Source: Dongia_B sp035539075 (GTDB taxonomy: Bacteria > Pseudomonadota > Alphaproteobacteria > Dongiales > Dongiaceae). Taken from it: a DNA stretch of 64,000 nucleotides. The translations under genes were made by a program, and so were the position numbers. The notes under the pieces were generated by a model. It was not told the DNA's origin. It saw nothing but the letters and a program-made list of their open reading frames with translations, and did no database searches. Numbering within the stretch: the stretch's first letter is position 1; each line of letters begins with the position of its first letter. Location: contig DATLJB010000139.1 in assembly GCA_035539075.1 (NCBI GenBank), positions 1 to 64,000 on the forward strand, in the 5' to 3' direction. Of this stretch, positions 43,366 to 52,127 are shown one piece after another.

Positions 43366-44403
43366 ATGGTTGCAAAGATCGAGGCAGAGGTGGCGGGCGC
43401 ACACGCGGAAAGCTGGTTGAAGGTATTGCCGTCAGGGCTCTATTGCGCGCCCGGCGGCTTCTATATCGACCCGACCGGTCCTGTCGACCGCGCCGTCATC
43501 ACGCATGGCCATAGCGATCACGCCCGCGCCGGCCATGGCGCCGTCCTCACCACGGCGGAAACGGCGTCCATCATGGCCCTGCGCTATGGCGAAGGCTTCG
43601 CCGCCACTGTGCAACGGCTGGGCTATGGCCGTTCGATCCGCATCGGGGAGGTGGCCGTCACCTTGCTGCCGGCCGGCCATATCCTCGGCAGCGCCCAGGT
43701 GCTGCTGGAATATGGCGGCAGCCGGGCGGTGATTTCCGGCGATTACAAGCGCCGACCCGACCCGACCTGCCCGGCTTTCACCCCGGTTCCCTGCGATGTC
43801 TTCGTGACCGAGGCGACTTTCGGCCTGCCGGTCTTTCGCCACCCGCCGGATCGGATGGAACTCGACAAGCTGCTGCAGTCGCGCGAGATATTTCCCGAGA
43901 GGTGCCATCTGGTCGGCGTCTATGCGCTGGGCAAGTGCCAGCGCGTCATGGCCCTGCTGCGCGCCGCCGGCTATGACCGGCCGATCTATCTCCATGGCGC
44001 CCTCATGGCGCTGACCGGGCTTTACACGCAATATGGCGTCGATCTCGGCCGCTATAACGCAATCGCCGGAATGACGCCGAATCAATTGAAGGGCGAGATC
44101 ATCCTTTGCCCGCCTTCCGCCCTTACCGACCGCTGGTCGCGGCGCCTGCCCGATCCCGTCTCGGCGGCCGCCTCAGGCTGGATGCGCGTGCGGGCGCGGG
44201 CGCGGCAGAAGGGGGCCGAATTGCCCCTGATCATCTCCGATCATGCCGACTGGGATGAACTGCTGCAGACAGTTGAAGATGTCGATGCGCCGGAAATATG
44301 GATCACCCATGGCCGCGAGGAAGGCCTGCTTCACGCCTTGACCAGGCAGGGCCGGCGCGCGCGGGTGCTGTCACTGATCGGCCGCGAAGAAGAAGAAAAC
44401 TGA
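43366..44403 (+). CDS. Ligase-associated DNA damage response exonuclease (MBL fold)
   Basis: 345 residues of the metallo-beta-lactamase/beta-CASP class, related to Artemis/SNM1. The metal motif is HGHSDH (residues 47-52), further ligands fall in LLPAGHILGSAQV and VISGDYK, and the C-terminal IISDHADWDEL plus ITHGRE complete the site. It is the third member of the ligase-associated set and should trim DNA ends before sealing. The ATG has GGACGG just upstream. The ligase gene starts 22 bases after its stop. Confidence 0.92.
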   Translation: MVAKIEAEVAGAHAESWLKVLPSGLYCAPGGFYIDPTGPVDRAVITHGHSDHARAGHGAVLTTAETASIMALRYGEGFAATVQRLGYGRSIRIGEVAVTLLPAGHILGSAQVLLEYGGSRAVISGDYKRRPDPTCPAFTPVPCDVFVTEATFGLPVFRHPPDRMELDKLLQSREIFPERCHLVGVYALGKCQRVMALLRAAGYDRPIYLHGALMALTGLYTQYGVDLGRYNAIAGMTPNQLKGEIILCPPSALTDRWSRRLPDPVSAAASGWMRVRARARQKGAELPLIISDHADWDELLQTVEDVDAPEIWITHGREEGLLHALTRQGRRARVLSLIGREEEEN

Positions 44404-44425
44404 GAGCGGGGACGAAGCGCGCGAC

Positions 44426-46021
44426 ATGCAGCATTTTGCCAATCTCCTGGACGCTCTCTCATTCCAGCCGGCACGCAACGCCAAATTGCGGCTGATCGAG
44501 ACCTATCTCGCGCATACGCCGGATCCCGACCGCGGCTACGCCCTTGCCGCCCTGACCGGCGCGCTCGACATTCCGAATGCCAAGCCCGCCCTGTTGAAGT
44601 CGCTCGCCATCGGCCAATCGGATGAGACGCTGTTCGCCCTATCCTATGATTATGTCGGCGATCTTGCCGAGACGGTCGCCCTGATCTGGCCGGGCCGCGG
44701 CAAGGGCACGGCGCAATCTCCGGCCTTGGGCGAGGTGGTGGAAAAATTGCAGCAGTCGACGGCCTCCGAGGTGCCGGGCCTTCTAGCCGCCTGGCTCGAT
44801 GAGCTCGACCCGACCGGACGCTGGGCGCTACTGAAGCTGATCACCGGCGCCCTGCGCGTCGGCGTGTCGGCACGCCTGGCAAAGACCGCCGTGGCCAATT
44901 TCGGCCAGGTCGCCATCGAAGAGATCGAGGAGCTCTGGCATGGACTGGCGCCGCCCTATCGCGAGCTGTTCAGCTGGCTGAGCGGCACCGCCGACAAGCC
45001 CGATAAACATTCTCTTTCTTTCCTGCCTTTGATGCTGGCGCATCCGCTCGACGAGAGTGAGCTCGCCAATATGGCGCCCACGGAGTTCCGCGCCGAATGG
45101 AAATGGGACGGCATCCGTGTGCAGCTCGTCGCCTGGGACGGCGAACGCCGGCTCTATTCCCGCGCCGGCGAGGAGATCAGCCGCAGCTTTCCTGATATGG
45201 TCGAGGCGATGACCTTCGACGGCGTGCTGGATGGCGAATTGCTGGTGGCCCGCCCGGAAGGCGGAGAGCTGAAGATCGGTCCCTTCAATGAGCTGCAGCA
45301 GCGCTTGAACCGCAAGACGGTGACCGGCCGCATGCTGACCGATTGGCCCGCCCATGTGCGCCTCTACGACATCCTGATCGACGGCGAGAAGGATCTGCGC
45401 CCGCTGCCCTTCGATATGCGCCGGACCGCGCTGGAGGACTGGTTCAAGCGCCAACCGCGGCCGCGTATCGATCTTTCGCCGCTCATTCCCTTCGCCGATT
45501 GGCAGCAGCTGTCCGATCTGCGGCTCGGCTCGCGTGCCGCGGGAATCGAAGGCCTGATGCTGAAGCGCGCCGACAGCCCCTATCTCGGCGGGCGCATCAA
45601 GGGCCGCTGGTTCAAATGGAAGCGCGATGCATTGACTGTCGATGCCGTGCTGATGTACGCCCAGCGCGGTCACGGCAAACGCTCGTCATATTACTCCGAT
45701 TATACTTTCGGCTGCTGGCAAAGCGGCCCCGCAGCAGGCGAGCGGCTGCTGGTACCGGTCGGCAAGGCCTATTCCGGCTACACGGATGAAGAATTGCTGC
45801 TGCTCGATAAATGGGTGCGGGACCACACCGTGAACCGCTTCGGGCCGGTCCGCGAGACCACGCCGGCGCTGGTCGTCGAACTGGCTTTCGATTCCGTCCA
45901 GCGATCGAGCCGTCACAAATCGGGTGTCGCCCTGCGTTTCCCGCGTGTCCACCGCATTCGCTGGGACAAGCCCGCCGCAGAGGCCGACGAGGTGGATGCC
46001 CTGGTTCGCTTGATACAATAG
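44426..46021 (+). CDS. ATP-dependent DNA ligase (cisplatin damage response type)
   Basis: 531 residues: an N-terminal DNA-binding domain (about 1-190), a nucleotidyltransferase domain and an OB-fold domain. The adenylated lysine is Lys226 in EWKWDGIR; further motifs are RAGEEISRSFPD, GVLDGELLV, AGIEGLMLKRADSPY and GRWFKWKRD. It seals nicks using ATP and is distinct from the NAD-dependent LigA that all bacteria carry for replication. It closes the rightward arm of the repair cluster, directly behind the exonuclease gene, and is convergent with a small gene 26 bases on. Confidence 0.93.
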   Translation: MQHFANLLDALSFQPARNAKLRLIETYLAHTPDPDRGYALAALTGALDIPNAKPALLKSLAIGQSDETLFALSYDYVGDLAETVALIWPGRGKGTAQSPALGEVVEKLQQSTASEVPGLLAAWLDELDPTGRWALLKLITGALRVGVSARLAKTAVANFGQVAIEEIEELWHGLAPPYRELFSWLSGTADKPDKHSLSFLPLMLAHPLDESELANMAPTEFRAEWKWDGIRVQLVAWDGERRLYSRAGEEISRSFPDMVEAMTFDGVLDGELLVARPEGGELKIGPFNELQQRLNRKTVTGRMLTDWPAHVRLYDILIDGEKDLRPLPFDMRRTALEDWFKRQPRPRIDLSPLIPFADWQQLSDLRLGSRAAGIEGLMLKRADSPYLGGRIKGRWFKWKRDALTVDAVLMYAQRGHGKRSSYYSDYTFGCWQSGPAAGERLLVPVGKAYSGYTDEELLLLDKWVRDHTVNRFGPVRETTPALVVELAFDSVQRSSRHKSGVALRFPRVHRIRWDKPAAEADEVDALVRLIQ

Positions 46022-46047
46022 GCGTTACCGGGTGCGAGTGCGCCGCC

Positions 46048-46254
46048 TCATCGGTTCTTTGAACCGCCCGGCAAGGGTACCGAAGATGGCGGGATGGGCG
46101 CGCCCGGCCGGTCCGATTCCTGGTTGAGGGGGTAGGGATTTACCGGCATCCGATCCTCGTCCTCACGAAGCCGCTCGGCCTTGTCCTTGGCCGGGATGGC
46201 TTTCCCGGCAGCCTGGTGCTTTCCGGGGTTTCTTTCGATCTTCTTCTCGGTCAT
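46048..46254 (-). CDS. Small charged hypothetical protein, 68 residues
   Basis: I do not recognise it. The product starts MTEKKIERNPGKHQAAG, is rich in Lys, Glu, Arg and Pro, and is probably unstructured; PVNPYPLNQESDRPGAP near the C-terminus resembles small alphaproteobacterial proteins of unknown role. A perfect GGAGG five bases before the ATG at 46254 supports translation. Convergent with the ligase gene. Confidence 0.6.
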   Translation of the reverse strand: MTEKKIERNPGKHQAAGKAIPAKDKAERLREDEDRMPVNPYPLNQESDRPGAPIPPSSVPLPGGSKNR

Positions 46255-46380
46255 TCTCGCCTCCCACGGCCCTGCTGCGAACATAGCCGTGCTTTGAAAC
46301 TCGCCCCGAGAAGCGAACGAAATGGCGTTCAAATGGTTCCGATATTGCGGAGCCTAGATGCGATGCGCGGGAGGAAAGAA

Positions 46381-46746
46381 ATGACCAGCAAGGCATGGGC
46401 CCCCCTTTGTCTTATCGGCCTGCTCAGCGCTTGCGCGGCGCAGCAGGCCGCAAACGTGCCGAAAAAGGCTGACAGGGAATATGATTGCATCGACGCGAAC
46501 GGGCCGATCGGGACCCTAACTCTGACCGGCGGCGGCGAGGCCTTGATCCGCGAACCGGATGCGGCGGCCGGCCAGCCACCCAGCCTGTTCGGCCGTTACG
46601 AAGAGCAGACGGATGCGATCATCATCCATAACAAGGATTTTGGCGCCATCACCTATCGCCTCGAGGGTGAGAAGCTGATCTCCGTGGCGCCGGAAATGTC
46701 ATCCGTCCTGGTCGATCGCGTGACCTGCACTGGCAAGCGAAGATAG
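46381..46746 (+). CDS. Putative lipoprotein, 121 residues
   Basis: The N-terminus is a lipoprotein signal peptide with lipobox LLSAC, lipidated Cys18 predicted. The mature part is small and beta-rich (YDCIDANGPIGTLTLTGGGEALI, DAIIIHNKDFGAITYRLEGEKLISV) and contains two more cysteines (YDC and VTC), which may form a disulfide in the periplasm. Function unknown. The ATG has a perfect GGAGG six bases upstream, which decides the start over an open frame from 46216. Confidence 0.7.
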   Translation: MTSKAWAPLCLIGLLSACAAQQAANVPKKADREYDCIDANGPIGTLTLTGGGEALIREPDAAAGQPPSLFGRYEEQTDAIIIHNKDFGAITYRLEGEKLISVAPEMSSVLVDRVTCTGKRR

Positions 46747-46930
46747 GCTCGGCAAATAGCCGCCGGCCTGGAAGAAGGCGCTCGCAACACTGCGCGAGAA
46801 AGCGGTTGATAAAAGCGGTTGATACCGGCGCGCCGCCTGCCACAATGGCCCGCCACGGAAAAGACGCCGCCGACGGCAGCTTGAGCAATGATTGCTGAAG
46901 GCAGTTGCCCGGAGCGGCTGGGGGAAATCG

Positions 46931-47602
46931 ATGAGTCACGTCATGATCGGCACACCGACATTGGATGGATCCGTCCATGTCGCCTATCTGCAATCGCTGC
47001 TGGGGACGCAGAAGCTGCTACTTGAGGGGCGGCAGCGCTTCAGCATGCGCTTCATCATGCAGGAAAGCCTCATCATGCGTGCGCGCAACCTGCTGGTGGC
47101 GGACTTTCTCGATACCGATGCCGAGGATCTGATCATGATCGACAGCGATATCGGCTGGACACCCGCCGACGTCATGCGGCTGCTGCGCTATGATGTCGGT
47201 GTCGTTGCCGGCGTGTATCAGCGCAAATCGGACGTCAAAGTCGATTTCACCGTCAAGTTTCCGCCGGATGGCGTGCAGCGCAACAAGCAGACCGGCCTGA
47301 TGAAGGCGGAGCGCGTCGGTACCGGCTTCCTGCGCCTGCGCCGCGACGCGCTGGAACGCATGATCGCGAAATATCCTGACCTGCAATACCGTGACGCCAG
47401 CGGCCGTGAGCTTTATTGCCTGTTCGACACCAGCCTGGAGAACGGCCGCTTCTGCGGTGAGGACTTCACCTTCTGTGATCGCTGGCGCGCAATCGGCGGC
47501 GAGGTCTGGGTCGATCCCGATATCCGCCTGTCGCATATCGGCAGCAAAGTTTTCGACAAGAGCCTATGGGAGGCCTTGCAGCCGGCCGCGGCGAAGGCGT
47601 AA
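46931..47602 (+). CDS. Putative GT-A-fold glycosyltransferase
   Basis: 223 residues, soluble. The central IMIDSDIGW (Asp71, Asp73) is a DxD motif of GT-A glycosyltransferases, preceded by ARNLLVADFLDTDAEDL and followed by VGVVAGVYQRK and GTGFLRLRRDAL; the late FCEDF-like CGEDFTFCDRW and LSHIG segments fit a catalytic Asp and a metal-binding His. Similar proteins occur in bacterial chromosomes and phages without a known acceptor. The ATG has GGGGAAA seven bases upstream. It lies alone between the lipoprotein gene and a DUF6314 gene 49 bases on. Confidence 0.65.
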   Translation: MSHVMIGTPTLDGSVHVAYLQSLLGTQKLLLEGRQRFSMRFIMQESLIMRARNLLVADFLDTDAEDLIMIDSDIGWTPADVMRLLRYDVGVVAGVYQRKSDVKVDFTVKFPPDGVQRNKQTGLMKAERVGTGFLRLRRDALERMIAKYPDLQYRDASGRELYCLFDTSLENGRFCGEDFTFCDRWRAIGGEVWVDPDIRLSHIGSKVFDKSLWEALQPAAAKA

Positions 47603-47651
47603 GCGGAAGACGAAGCCTGTTCTCCGTGTGCTCGAATTTCTCCGTTGTCGA

Positions 47652-48158
47652 ATGAGCGAGTTCCGGTCTGCGATGATTCCGCTGCGTGGTCGCCAAGCAC
47701 TCGAGGACTATTTCGCCGGCTTCTGGCTGCTGTCGCGCCGCATCATCGATCGGCGCAGCGGCCTTGCCGGCCGGCTCTCCGGTAAAGTCGTCTTTCGGCC
47801 CGATGCGGCGGGGTTCATCTATGAGGAAACGGGCATCCTCACCTATGGCGCCTATGAAGGGCAAGCGAGCCAGTCATATCACTGGGATCTCGATCCGGTC
47901 GACGGCGCAGCCGTGCGCTTCAGGGACGGACGGCTGTTTCACCTGCTTCATCTCGATCGCGGCGCGGTAGCCGTGCAACATCTTTGCGCCGCCGACCTTT
48001 ATCGCGGCCGCTTTCGCCTGGTCACGGATCGCTGCTGGCTGTCGAGATGGCAGGTGCGTGGTCCGCGCAAGGACCAGATCATCCTCAACCGTTATCGGCG
48101 CGCAACCACAATTGCCGCGGACGATTGCGCTGCCCGGGACGGGACGGCACGGCCCTAG
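47652..48158 (+). CDS. DUF6314 family protein
   Basis: 168 residues. The pattern GFWLLSRRIIDRRSG, GKVVFRPDAAGFIYEETGILTYG, YHWDLD, VRFRDGRLFHLLHLD, HLCAADLYRGRF and WQVRGPRKDQIILNRYRR matches DUF6314, a lipocalin-like beta-barrel family. No signal peptide. The barrel might hold a small hydrophobic molecule, but no ligand is known. The frame is open far upstream into the preceding gene in another phase; MSEFRS at 47652 is the only sensible start. Convergent with the TetR gene. Confidence 0.75.
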   Translation: MSEFRSAMIPLRGRQALEDYFAGFWLLSRRIIDRRSGLAGRLSGKVVFRPDAAGFIYEETGILTYGAYEGQASQSYHWDLDPVDGAAVRFRDGRLFHLLHLDRGAVAVQHLCAADLYRGRFRLVTDRCWLSRWQVRGPRKDQIILNRYRRATTIAADDCAARDGTARP

Positions 48159-48206
48159 ACGACGGCACGGCCTAGGCTGCCGGCGAGATACCCGGGTTGT
48201 GCGGGA

Positions 48207-48959
48207 TCACACCTGTTCGGCGGGCTTGTAGCTGCGATAGATCATCTGCACGGCCCCCTTGATGATCTCTTCTTCGGCCGGGAAGTCCGCCGGCACATCC
48301 ATATCCAGCAGGCGCCGGATGCCGAGGGGTCCGCGGACCAGCCAGATGGCCTGTTCCGCAGCGAGGCGCGTATCCGTCACGGATAGCAGGCCGAGCCAAT
48401 TGGCCTGGTCGAAAAAGCTGGTGAGCTTGCGGATCATCGGCAGCGGGCCGTTGCCGAAGAAAGCCTTGGGCAGTTCCGGAAAGCGCGGACCTTCCGCCAT
48501 GATGATCCGGTAAACCGACAGGGGCTCGGGCGAGAGAAGATGTTCCACGACGATGCGCAGCATGTTTTCCAGGATCGCCTGGATATCGCTGTCGCGGGTG
48601 AGTTGGGGAAGCTCGCCATCCCAGCGCGAGGTGCAGGCAGTGAACACCATTTCGGCGAAGAGTTTCTCCTTGCTGACGAAATGGGCGTAAACGGTGGCTT
48701 TCGAGACACCGGCCTGACGGGCGACCTGGTCCATGCTGACGGCCCCGAAGCCGTGTTCCAGGAACAGCGCCTTGGCCGCCTGCATGATGGCCATGGCCTT
48801 GGGGTTTTGCGACGGCTGCGGAATAGCATGGGATCCGCTCAGAGCCTCGCCGGCCTCCCCCAGATGGGATGATTTTCCCTTAGGATCCGGGCTGTCCGCG
48901 CGATTCCCTGCGCTCGGCGTTGCTAGGCCCGCCGTGACAGGATTCTTCGTTTCGGCCAA
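48207..48959 (-). CDS. TetR/AcrR-family repressor of the adjacent efflux genes
   Basis: 250 residues: a disordered N-terminal tail of about 50, then the TetR helix-turn-helix (about 55-100, AAKALFLEHGFGAVSMDQVARQAGVSKATVYAHF split by position) and a helical ligand-binding domain. The start is a TTG at 48959 with AGGAGGG four bases upstream, a stronger signal than any ATG here. It is divergent from emrA, and two matching palindromes in the gap are the likely operators, so it should repress both itself and the pump until an inducer binds. Confidence 0.9.
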   Translation of the reverse strand: MAETKNPVTAGLATPSAGNRADSPDPKGKSSHLGEAGEALSGSHAIPQPSQNPKAMAIMQAAKALFLEHGFGAVSMDQVARQAGVSKATVYAHFVSKEKLFAEMVFTACTSRWDGELPQLTRDSDIQAILENMLRIVVEHLLSPEPLSVYRIIMAEGPRFPELPKAFFGNGPLPMIRKLTSFFDQANWLGLLSVTDTRLAAEQAIWLVRGPLGIRRLLDMDVPADFPAEEEIIKGAVQMIYRSYKPAEQV

Positions 48960-48978
48960 TCAACCCTCCTCACAAATT

Positions 48979-48997
48979 AAACTGAACGGTTCAGTTT
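48979..48997. promoter_or_regulatory. Palindromic operator O1 (TetR-family)
   Basis: AAACTGAACGGTTCAGTTT is a perfect 9-base inverted repeat around one central base. It lies just after the predicted start of the leftward tetR promoter, suited to autorepression. Confidence 0.8.
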
Positions 48998-49001
48998 CAC
49001 C

Positions 49002-49032
49002 TTGACATTAGGCCGCTTGTGGCGCATGTCAA
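49002..49032. promoter_or_regulatory. Face-to-face tetR and emrA promoters in a dyad
   Basis: Rightward: TTGACA (49002-49007), 17 bases, CATGTC (49025-49030). Leftward: TTGACA (49032-49027), 16 bases, TAATGT (49010-49005). Each -35 overlaps or abuts the other -10, and TTGACAT/ATGTCAA forms an inverted repeat, so only one polymerase could occupy the site at a time. Confidence 0.55.
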
Positions 49033-49040
49033 GAGCAACT

Positions 49041-49059
49041 GAACTGGACGGTTTAGTTT
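49041..49059. promoter_or_regulatory. Operator O2 (TetR-family), before emrA
   Basis: GAACTGGACGGTTTAGTTT matches O1 at 16 of 19 positions and sits just after the predicted start of the rightward emrA promoter. O1 and O2 starts are 62 bases apart. Confidence 0.7.
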
Positions 49060-49139
49060 CTACGTTCAGCCGCGCTTCATATCTTCGTCGAAGCGCTATC
49101 CCTCCTGTGACTAGGTAACTCGAGAGATCAGGTCAAGCC

Positions 49140-50327
49140 ATGCCCAGCGCCAAACGTATTGCTTTGAGTTTTGTCGCCGTTGCCGCCCTCGCCGGCGGTG
49201 CCGTCGGCGGCCATTGGTGGTGGACCGAGGGTCGGTTCATGGAATCGACGGACAATGCCTATGTCGAGGGCGATATTTCCTCGATCGCGCCGCAAATCGA
49301 CGGCTATGTCGCCGATGTCCTGGTCGGCGACAATCAGGCGGTGAAAGCCGGCGACGTGCTGGTGCGGATCGATGACCGCGACTTCAAGGCGCGGGTCGAT
49401 CAGGCCAATGCCGCGCTGCAAACCGCGAAGGCCAATCTCGAGACGATCCGCAGCCAGATCAATTATCAGCAGACCCTGGTCGCCCAGGCCCAGGCGCAAT
49501 TGGAAGCCTCAAATGCCGAGGCGCGCCGTGCCCAGCAGCAATATGACCGCTATGCCAAGCTGGTGAACGACAAGGTGATTTCCCGGCAGGAGTTCGACGA
49601 CGCCGAAGCAACCCTGGTGAAGGGTAAGGCCGATGTCATCCGCGGCGCCGCCGCCATCAATGCGCAACAGGCGCAGCTGGTGGTGATCCAGGCGCAACTG
49701 AAGGAAGCCGAGGCCAAGGTCAATCAAAGTGCGGCCGAAGCCGAGCTAGCCGCCAATGACCTCGACAAGACGGTGATCCGCGCGCCGATCGACGGCGTCG
49801 TCGGCAACCGCGGCGTGCGAGTCGGCCATTACGTCAAATCCGGCACACAGCTCCTCTCGCTGGTTCCGACCGATGTCTATGTGGTGGCCAATTTCAAGGA
49901 AACGCAGCTCACCCATATGAAGCCGGGCCAGAAAGTTGAAGTCGATGTCGATGCCTATCCCGACACCCCGCTGACCGGCGAGGTCGAGAGCTTCGCCCCG
50001 GCAAGCGGCGCATTGTTCAGCCTGCTGCCGCCGGAAAACGCGACCGGCAATTTCACCAAGATCGTGCAGCGCCTGCCGGTCCGCATCAAGGTCGCCAGCG
50101 GCAATCCGCTGCATGGCATGTTGCGGCCGGGCCTGTCGGTGGAAGCAAAGGTCGATACCAAGAATGCCGGCGATAATGGCAAGACGCTGGTCAGCCAGGC
50201 CGGCAAGCCGGGCGGCAGCCTGTTCGGCTCCGCCGAGGCCGCTCCGGTAGCCGCCAGTCCCGTCGGCGCCGATATCGACACGGCTGCTGCGCCGGCTTCC
50301 GCCGTTACGAAATCAACCGGCAACTGA
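49140..50327 (+). CDS. emrA: EmrA-type membrane fusion protein (HlyD family)
   Basis: 395 residues: an N-terminal membrane anchor (about 6-28), the ESTDNAYVEGDIS segment typical of EmrA, a biotinyl-lipoyl half (VLVGDNQAVKAGDVLVRIDDRD), a long coiled-coil hairpin (about 85-205) and the second lipoyl half starting TVIRAPIDGVVGNRGVRVG. It bridges the inner-membrane pump to an outer-membrane channel. It is followed 70 bases later by the EmrB pump and is divergent from the TetR gene with the shared operator region. Confidence 0.92.
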   Translation: MPSAKRIALSFVAVAALAGGAVGGHWWWTEGRFMESTDNAYVEGDISSIAPQIDGYVADVLVGDNQAVKAGDVLVRIDDRDFKARVDQANAALQTAKANLETIRSQINYQQTLVAQAQAQLEASNAEARRAQQQYDRYAKLVNDKVISRQEFDDAEATLVKGKADVIRGAAAINAQQAQLVVIQAQLKEAEAKVNQSAAEAELAANDLDKTVIRAPIDGVVGNRGVRVGHYVKSGTQLLSLVPTDVYVVANFKETQLTHMKPGQKVEVDVDAYPDTPLTGEVESFAPASGALFSLLPPENATGNFTKIVQRLPVRIKVASGNPLHGMLRPGLSVEAKVDTKNAGDNGKTLVSQAGKPGGSLFGSAEAAPVAASPVGADIDTAAAPASAVTKSTGN

Positions 50328-50396
50328 TCTCTCCCCGGAAGGGCCGGCGCCAGTGCCGCCCTTCCGGCCCCCCGATAGCGTATCGAGGAAACCGCA

Positions 50397-52040
50397 ATGG
50401 AACCTGCCGCCAATGCTGCGGATTTGGCTGTCAGGGACGAGTTCCCGGTCAACGACAATCGCGATGCCGCGCCGACCGCGCAGCCGGCCGCGGCGCCCGC
50501 TCATCGCGAGGTCACGACACGCGACTGGATCGGCTTCTTCGTCATGGTCGTCGGCATGTTCATGGCGATCCTCGACATCCAGATCGTCTCCAGTTCGCTC
50601 AATGAGATTCAGGCAGGCCTGGCCGCCAGCGCCGACGAGATCAGCTGGGTCCAGACCTCATATCTGATCGCCGAAGTGGTGATGATCCCGCTATCCGGCT
50701 ATCTCTCCCGCGCCTTCTCGACACGACTGATCTTCACCTTGTCGGCCGCCGGCTTCACGCTCAGCAGCGCGCTCTGCGCGATGTCCTGGGATATAAATTC
50801 CATGATCATCTTCCGCGCCATCCAGGGCTTCCTGGGCGGCGCCATGATCCCCACGGTTTTCGCCATCACCTTCTCGGTCTTCCCGCCGCAACGCCGCGCC
50901 GGCCTCTCCGTGCTGACAGGTCTGGTGGCCACCATGGCGCCGACCCTCGGCCCGACGGTGGGCGGCTGGATCACCGACCAGATGTCCTGGCACTGGCTGT
51001 TCCTGATCAATCTCGTACCCGGCCTGGTGGTCACGATCATGGTCTGGCTGACGGTCGATTTCGACAAGCCGCATTGGGCGCTGCTGAAAGTGATGGATAT
51101 CCCCGGCATGATCCTGATGGCGCTGTTCCTCGGCTGCCTCGAATATGTGCTGGAGGAAGGGACCCGGCTCGACTGGTTCGGCAGCGAGACAATCCAGCTC
51201 TGCAGCGCCGTTTCCGCCGTCTCCGCCCTGCTCTTCATCTGGCGCGTGCTGCAATATGCCGAACCGATCGTCGATCTGCGCGCCTTCACGGATCGCAACT
51301 TCGCGCTTGGCTGCCTGTTCAGCTTCGTCATCGGCATCGGCCTCTATGGCTCGGTCTATCTGATCCCGCTGTTCCTCGCCCAGGTGCGCGGCTACAAGCC
51401 GATGCAGATCGGCATCATCATGTTCGTTGCCGGCGCCTTCCAGTTCGCCTCGGCGCCGGTGGCCGGCCGCTTGTCGCGCATGCTGGATCCCCGCCTGGTG
51501 CTCTGCTTCGGTCTCGCCATGTTCGGCGGCGGCGTTTACCTGCAGCACTTCCTGACCTCGGACTGGAGCTATTGGGAGTTCTTCCTGCCCCAGGCGGTGC
51601 GCGGCTTCGCCCTGATGTTCCTTTTCATGCCGGTCAATATGGCCGCGCTTGGCACCTTGCCGAAGGCGCGGCTGAAGAACGCCAGCGGCCTCTATAATCT
51701 GATGCGCAATCTCGGCGGCGCCATCGGTCTTGCCGGCATCAATTACATGATGACGGAACGGCTCAACCTGCATTGGGCGCGGCTGGTCGACAACATGACC
51801 AGCGCCAATCCCAATGTGGTCGGTTTCCTCGACCAGATGGGCCAGACAATGGACGGTCGCGCCGGGCCGGCCGGCGATCAGATGGCGCTGAAGGCCCTCT
51901 CACGACTGGTGCTGCGCCAAGCGGAGGTCTTGAGCTTCGCCGACATCTCCCTGATCATGGCGCTGATCTTCTTTGGCGCGATCCTGCTGGTGCCGCTCCT
52001 CCGGCTGCCGAAAGGCGTCGTCACCGGGGAAGCTCACTGA
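50397..52040 (+). CDS. emrB: EmrB/QacA-type MFS multidrug exporter (DHA2)
   Basis: 547 residues with 14 predicted membrane helices, the DHA2 layout. FFVMVVGMFMAILDIQIVSSSLNEIQ (helix 1, split by position), ISWVQTSYLIAEVVMIPLSGYLSR and the motif-C-like GPTVGGWITD are typical of EmrB. It should export hydrophobic drugs by proton exchange through EmrA and an outer-membrane channel that is not encoded nearby. The ATG has GAGGAA upstream. Second gene of the TetR-controlled operon. Confidence 0.93.
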   Translation: MEPAANAADLAVRDEFPVNDNRDAAPTAQPAAAPAHREVTTRDWIGFFVMVVGMFMAILDIQIVSSSLNEIQAGLAASADEISWVQTSYLIAEVVMIPLSGYLSRAFSTRLIFTLSAAGFTLSSALCAMSWDINSMIIFRAIQGFLGGAMIPTVFAITFSVFPPQRRAGLSVLTGLVATMAPTLGPTVGGWITDQMSWHWLFLINLVPGLVVTIMVWLTVDFDKPHWALLKVMDIPGMILMALFLGCLEYVLEEGTRLDWFGSETIQLCSAVSAVSALLFIWRVLQYAEPIVDLRAFTDRNFALGCLFSFVIGIGLYGSVYLIPLFLAQVRGYKPMQIGIIMFVAGAFQFASAPVAGRLSRMLDPRLVLCFGLAMFGGGVYLQHFLTSDWSYWEFFLPQAVRGFALMFLFMPVNMAALGTLPKARLKNASGLYNLMRNLGGAIGLAGINYMMTERLNLHWARLVDNMTSANPNVVGFLDQMGQTMDGRAGPAGDQMALKALSRLVLRQAEVLSFADISLIMALIFFGAILLVPLLRLPKGVVTGEAH

Positions 52041-52127
52041 AGCCGCGGTTCGCGCCGCGGCCAGGCGGCTTCCGTCGGGCGTGCATGCCGCCTAAGATGG
52101 ATGCAGTTCATGCGCCGCGAGGAGATC

